DNA of 27,413 nucleotides. Origin: an uncultured Clostridia bacterium (GTDB lineage: Bacteria > Bacillota > Clostridia > TANB77 > CAG-508). This document shows, piece after piece, positions 23,652 to 27,413 of this stretch (positions are counted from its first letter, which is position 1; every line of letters starts with the position of its first letter). Under the pieces are notes generated by a model. That model had not been told where the DNA came from. It was given only the letters and a program-made list of their open reading frames with translations, and ran no database searches. The stretch spans positions 1 through 27,413 of the forward strand of contig CANQFW010000010.1 in NCBI GenBank assembly GCA_947599995.1, written 5' to 3'. The position numbers and the translations under genes are program-made.

Positions 23652-25136
23652 TTATTTACCTTTCTTATCTGTTTTGTTTATTATATCGTTTACTATTATT
23701 CTTTCGTCAAATGGATATTTCTTTCCATTTATTTCTTGATATGGCTCATGGCCTTTTCCAGCTAAAACGACTATATCTCCTTTGTTGGCAATAGATATTG
23801 CTTTCTTTATTGCTTCTACTCTGTCTACTATAATTTCATATTTTGCCTTTGTCTTTTTTATTCCTTCTTCTATCTGATTTACTATCTTCTCTGGATCTTC
23901 TGTTCTAGGGTTATCTGAGGTTATAATTGTGTAATCCGCAATATTACCTGAAATTTCTCCCATTAATGGTCTTTTTCTTACATCTCTATCTCCACCACAT
24001 CCAAATACCGATATTACTTTACCTTTAGTATAGCTTTTTACTGCTGATAATATATTTTGCAAACTTTCTGGTGAATGTGCATAGTCTATCATTATTGGTA
24101 ATTCTAATTTATTTTCTACCATTTCCGATCTACCTGGTACTTTTATTTTTAATAATGCTTGCTTTATACATTCTGGTTCTATTCCTAAATCTTTGCAAAC
24201 ACAAATTGCAGCTAAAGCATTGTAAACTGTGAATCTTCCTGGAATGTCAACTTTTATACGTTCATTTCTATCTGATAATTTAAACTTAAAATCTACATAT
24301 GAATTTGTTATTGTTATATCTTTTGCTAAGAATTTTCCATAGTTATCTATTCCATATCCTGCTATATCACTTTCTGGAAATAGCTTTGGAATTTTTGCTC
24401 CATACAAATCGTCTATATTTGTAAATCCTTTTTTGCACATGTTAAAAAGTTTTAATTTTGATTCAAAGTAATCTTGCATATCTGGATGTTCTTTTTCACT
24501 TATGTGGTCTTCTGAAAAGTTTGTAAATACTACAAGGTTAAAGTCACATCCATCTACTCTATGTAGTTTTAAACTTTGAGATGATACTTCCATTACAACA
24601 TATTCTACCTCTTCTTCACGCATTTTGGCAAATATTTTTTGAAGCTCTAGGCTCTCTGGTGTTGTTCTTTCTGAATTTGCAAGCCTTTTTCCATTTACGT
24701 ATGTTGCGACTGTTCCAATTAATCCCACTTTCTTTCCCGCTTCTTCTAAAATTTCTTTTATCATAAAGGTTGTGGTTGTTTTTCCCTTTGTTCCTGTTAT
24801 TCCTATTAATTTAAAATTTCTAGATGGATTGTTATAAAAGTTACAAGCTGATATTGCTAAAAGTTCTCTGTTGTCCTTTGACATTATTATTGTTATATCT
24901 TCTGGGATATTTGCATTTTTTATATTAAATCCTTCTTCTACTGCAATCGCTATAGCTCCATTTTCTATAGCGTTTTTAATATAATCATGACCATCAACTG
25001 TAAACCCCTTTATTGCTACAAATAAATAGCTTTGCTTTACATTTTTCGAATTGTTTTCAATTCCTTCTATTTCTATGTCTAAATTTCCTTTTGCCTTTAA
25101 TCCACTTATACCACTTAATATATCTTTTAAATTCAT
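23652..25136 (-). CDS. murE: UDP-MurNAc-tripeptide synthetase MurE, meso-diaminopimelate type
   Basis: Cytoplasmic ATP-dependent ligase adding the third amino acid to UDP-MurNAc-L-Ala-D-Glu. The 494 residues show the N-terminal UMP-binding domain (SKNVKQSYLFVAIKG), the central ATPase P-loop GTKGKTTT, and the C-terminal domain with GGDRDVRKRPLM. The substrate signature DNPR at 408-411 indicates meso-diaminopimelate rather than lysine. The ATG at 25136 follows AAAGGA by eight bases; 14 extra codons upstream are open but lack a ribosome binding site. First gene of murE>mraY>ftsW>murG>kinase, with a promoter at 25167-25195. Confidence 0.96.
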   Translation of the reverse strand: MNLKDILSGISGLKAKGNLDIEIEGIENNSKNVKQSYLFVAIKGFTVDGHDYIKNAIENGAIAIAVEEGFNIKNANIPEDITIIMSKDNRELLAISACNFYNNPSRNFKLIGITGTKGKTTTTFMIKEILEEAGKKVGLIGTVATYVNGKRLANSERTTPESLELQKIFAKMREEEVEYVVMEVSSQSLKLHRVDGCDFNLVVFTNFSEDHISEKEHPDMQDYFESKLKLFNMCKKGFTNIDDLYGAKIPKLFPESDIAGYGIDNYGKFLAKDITITNSYVDFKFKLSDRNERIKVDIPGRFTVYNALAAICVCKDLGIEPECIKQALLKIKVPGRSEMVENKLELPIMIDYAHSPESLQNILSAVKSYTKGKVISVFGCGGDRDVRKRPLMGEISGNIADYTIITSDNPRTEDPEKIVNQIEEGIKKTKAKYEIIVDRVEAIKKAISIANKGDIVVLAGKGHEPYQEINGKKYPFDERIIVNDIINKTDKKGK

Positions 25137-25166
25137 ATTAATTTTCCTTTCTTGTTTTATTTTTGT

Positions 25167-25195
25167 ATTATATATCAAAATCGCTATTTTGTATA
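25167..25195 (-). promoter_or_regulatory. Promoter of the murE block
   Basis: Minus strand TATACA (25190-25195), 17-base spacer, TATAAT (25167-25172). The -10 is perfect and the -35 moderate, about 30 bases before the murE start. The rest of the gap up to 25316 is T-rich with no other clear signal. Confidence 0.55.
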
Positions 25196-25316
25196 GTTTT
25201 TTTTTGTTTTTTCTTTACATTTTTATGTTTGTGCTAAGTGTTTTATTCTTTTTTATATTGAAAATGTATTACTAATGTTCAAATAAAATATTTTTTATAT
25301 TTTTTTCCTACTTTAC

Positions 25317-25345
25317 TTGTACTTTTTTTATTTTTATGATATAGA
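25317..25345 (+). promoter_or_regulatory. Promoter of the 60-aa gene
   Basis: TTGTAC (25317-25322), 17-base spacer, TATAGA (25340-25345), with TG one base upstream of the -10. It diverges from the murE promoter. Confidence 0.55.
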
Positions 25346-25373
25346 ATATAAAAAGCATAGAAGGAGTAAAAAT

Positions 25374-25556
25374 ATGTCTGATAAAAAAAATGATGATGCT
25401 CAAAAAAAAGAAATGAAAATTATAACTGGTGATGGAAAAAATTTGGATATTTCTCAAGTTTATGATCATCTTATAGTTGACAAGCCTGTCTCATCGGAGA
25501 AGAAGAAAAATGTTATCATTCCCAAAGAGAAGAAGAGCAAAAAAAGAAATAATTAA
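25374..25556 (+). CDS. Small charged protein of unknown function (60 aa)
   Basis: Not recognised. The 60 residues have a lysine/aspartate-rich head (1-13), a core that looks ordered, MKIITGDGKNLDISQVYDHL (14-33), and a lysine-rich tail (43-60). There is no membrane segment, signal peptide or cysteine. Start choice: AAGGAG lies eight bases before the ATG at 25374; the frame is open further upstream but without a ribosome binding site and over the promoter. A strong promoter, good ribosome binding site and perfect terminator argue for a real gene despite its size. It is divergent from murE and convergent with spoIIE, a place shared with wall and sporulation genes, but no function follows from that. 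A nucleic-acid or ribosome-binding role is possible from the charge only. Confidence 0.7.
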   Translation: MSDKKNDDAQKKEMKIITGDGKNLDISQVYDHLIVDKPVSSEKKKNVIIPKEKKSKKRNN

Positions 25557-25586
25557 ACTTATGTATTAACTATTAATTATGTCTTT

Positions 25587-25630
25587 AAAAATGTAAAAGT
25601 GGAATTTTAAAATTCCACTTTTACATTTTT
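25587..25630. terminator. Perfect 22-bp palindromic terminator between the 60-aa gene and spoIIE
   Basis: AAAAATGTAAAAGTGGAATTTT (25587-25608) is followed directly by its exact reverse complement (25609-25630), with A and T runs outermost, so it can stop transcription from both sides. Its right end overlaps the spoIIE stop codon by two bases. Confidence 0.9.
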
Positions 25631-27413
25631 ATTTATGTACAAATTTGCAAACTATTACACTCATGTCATCCTTAATTTTTCCAAAATTATTATCAATTGA
25701 CTCATTAAGTATAATGTCTGCCACTTTTTGTGGATTACTATTATCCATATCCTCTAATAAATATCTAATCCACAGTTCTTTATTTTTATATTCAACATTT
25801 GAATCAATTATTCCGTCTGTGCACATGACCATTATTTCCTCATTTTCAATGTCTTTGTCAAATATTTCTCCTGTTATGTCTTTTAAAATTCCTGCTGGAA
25901 GCGCAAGTGATTTTATAATCTGCACCTTTTTCCCGTTTTTAATATATGTTGGACATGCTCCACTTTTAATAAATTCTACATTTCCTTTATATAAATCCAC
26001 TATTGCAATGTCTAAAGTCGCAAAAACATCTTCTGAAACATTTAATAAACTTGAGTTTATTAAATCTATTGATGTATTTTTTTCAAATCCAGAATTTAAT
26101 AATCTTTGTAGCATTTTTATAACTATTTGGCTGCTTTTTCTTGCTTCAGGACCAGATCCCATTCCATCACTTATAGCTATTAAATATTTGCCATCTTTAA
26201 GTCTAATTTTTAGTACACTATCTCCAGAAATGTCCTTATTATCTTTTACAGCAATTGCTTGTCCAATTGTTATTAAAAATTTATCGTCTGCCATACAGGT
26301 ATATTTTGTCATTTTCTCGAATTTAAGTTCTTCCTCAAAATTTATTATTATTTTCTCATTTAATACTTTTGTTAGTATATTCTCTATTTGCTTATCTAAT
26401 TCATTTATTTGAGCAGTTTCTATGTATAATTCTATTATGACTCTACCACTTGTATTCTTTTTTATAGATATATCCTGCACTAAAATTTCTTTTTGTTTTA
26501 ATAAATATATAATCTGCTCTTCTTCATCTTTATATTCTTCACTAGGTGCATTTTGTCTTTGCATATCTTCTGCAATGTCTAAAATAGCTCTTGAGACTCC
26601 ATTTAATTGATTTTCCATATTTTGCTTTTCTTCTTTTAATCTACTTGTCCAAATAAAATTTAATTTTCCAATTTTATAAGCAGAATTAATTGCATCCACC
26701 ATAGCCTTTAAATCTTTTTTATCATTGCCATTGTTTTCATCAGATTCTATTAGAAAACTGTTTTGTTTTGCTAAAATTTCTATCAAATCTTTTTCATCTA
26801 TTGACTGTTTTTCAAGTAATAGTTTAAATATATTATCAACATTTTCTCCTTCTACATCTTTTATATATTCATACAGAATATTATCATTTAAATTTTCTAA
26901 ATTATTTAGTAATTCGGATATAAAAGTTTGTTTATTTTTTTCTATTATATCTGCTTCATCTACTTTAGCTACAGCAACTGTTTTGTAGGCATTTGCCATG
27001 TCTTCTACTGCTTTCGATACATTGCTTAATTTTTGAACAACTTCTTTGCTTTTATCTAATCTTATGTTATTTGCAACAGGCAAAAATTTATCTTTTCCCA
27101 CTATATTTTCTATGTTAATATTAATTTGCCTAGGTACAGCAAGAAGTGCAATTCCTGCAATTAGTATTTCTCTGAATAATATTAAATTTTCTATACCACC
27201 ATTTGAGGAATACGATAATACTATATTTCCAAATATAAAACCTATTATTACCCCTGGTCTTCCAAGCTTATTTAAAGCTCCTGCTATCATTCCTGAAATT
27301 GCATATGCTCCAACTACTAATGGAGCACTATCATCTATTATTCCAAGTGTTACTCCTATTGTAACGCCAGATGCAGTCCCTACTAGTATTCCATTTTTCC
27401 AGCCTAGTAATAA
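25629..27413 (-). CDS. spoIIE: Stage II sporulation protein E, C-terminal part (runs off the right edge)
   Basis: Membrane-bound PP2C-type phosphatase that dephosphorylates SpoIIAA and so activates sigma-F in the forespore; it also interacts with the division septum. The visible 594 residues begin in the multi-pass membrane part. The frame stays open through the 41 codons upstream of the first internal Met (27290) to the window edge, so the N-terminus is missing. A long helical regulatory region follows, then the phosphatase domain with SGDSVLKI, ISDGMGSGPEA (metal and active site region), FIKSGACP and CTDGIIDSN. This is the clearest evidence that the organism belongs to a spore-forming lineage. 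A minus-strand gene ending at the palindromic terminator. Confidence 0.93.
   Translation of the reverse strand, partial: LLLGWKNGILVGTASGVTIGVTLGIIDDSAPLVVGAYAISGMIAGALNKLGRPGVIIGFIFGNIVLSYSSNGGIENLILFREILIAGIALLAVPRQININIENIVGKDKFLPVANNIRLDKSKEVVQKLSNVSKAVEDMANAYKTVAVAKVDEADIIEKNKQTFISELLNNLENLNDNILYEYIKDVEGENVDNIFKLLLEKQSIDEKDLIEILAKQNSFLIESDENNGNDKKDLKAMVDAINSAYKIGKLNFIWTSRLKEEKQNMENQLNGVSRAILDIAEDMQRQNAPSEEYKDEEEQIIYLLKQKEILVQDISIKKNTSGRVIIELYIETAQINELDKQIENILTKVLNEKIIINFEEELKFEKMTKYTCMADDKFLITIGQAIAVKDNKDISGDSVLKIRLKDGKYLIAISDGMGSGPEARKSSQIVIKMLQRLLNSGFEKNTSIDLINSSLLNVSEDVFATLDIAIVDLYKGNVEFIKSGACPTYIKNGKKVQIIKSLALPAGILKDITGEIFDKDIENEEIMVMCTDGIIDSNVEYKNKELWIRYLLEDMDNSNPQKVADIILNESIDNNFGKIKDDMSVIVCKFVHK

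Noticed and set aside
25645..26412. Open frame of 255 codons on the plus strand opposite spoIIE
   Set aside because: It is antisense to a clear SpoIIE phosphatase domain, has Ser/Phe/Ile-rich composition typical of reverse AT-rich coding, and has no ribosome binding site.
1..27413. CRISPR arrays, insertion sequences, attachment sites, tRNA or rRNA genes
   Set aside because: No regularly spaced repeats, transposase frames or tRNA-like cloverleaf sequences were seen on either strand by reading; a dedicated scan with a tRNA finder could still be run.

Overview
The window is AT-rich chromosomal DNA (roughly 30% GC by eye) from a low-GC Clostridia-type Firmicute. The evidence is the gene content: SpoIIE (sporulation), a MurE with the meso-diaminopimelate signature DNPR, a fermentative AdhE, the oxygen-sensitive NrdG activase, strong AAGGAGG-type Shine-Dalgarno sites and TTGACA/TATAAT-like promoters. 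No oxygen respiration gene, tRNA, rRNA, insertion sequence or CRISPR array was seen. An uncultured gut clostridium would fit, but that is inference.

Layout, left to right. The left edge carries a minus-strand promoter and ribosome binding site for a gene lying outside. Then come gdpP (c-di-AMP phosphodiesterase, -) and adhE (-). A plus-strand PhoH-family ATPase with a degenerate PIN domain follows, with its own promoter and terminator. Next are obgE, dnaB and rplI (- operon order rplI>dnaB>obgE), nrdG (-), ftsH and tilS (-), and the infC>rpmI>rplT operon (-) behind a leader that looks like an attenuator. A plus-strand orphan VirD4/TraG-like coupling ATPase follows, then an ArsP_2-type metal permease (-) with a palindromic operator inside its promoter. 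The cell-wall block murE>mraY>ftsW>murG>sensor histidine kinase (-) comes next. A 60-residue plus-strand protein of unknown function follows, and the C-terminal part of spoIIE (-) runs off the right edge.

Almost everything is core housekeeping on the minus strand: translation (infC, rpmI, rplT, rplI, tilS, obgE), replication (dnaB), proteolysis (ftsH) and peptidoglycan lipid-intermediate synthesis. The three plus-strand genes (PhoH-like, VirD4-like, 60-aa protein) are single-gene units with their own promoters and hairpin terminators, set between minus-strand operons. They are the least conventional parts of the window.

The most interesting observations are the following. (1) infC appears to start at an AUA codon and is preceded by a leader whose first 8 nt are exactly complementary to the loop and arm of an intrinsic terminator. 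(2) The VirD4-like ATPase has no conjugation genes around it. (3) The PIN domain of the PhoH protein has lost catalytic acids. (4) The metal permease has a Cys/His cluster and an operator-like palindrome between its -35 and -10. (5) The 60-aa protein is insulated and unexplained. Several starts were moved from the longest reading frame to the ribosome-binding-site-supported codon (dnaB, rplI, nrdG, rpmI, infC, murG, ftsW, murE and the 60-aa gene).
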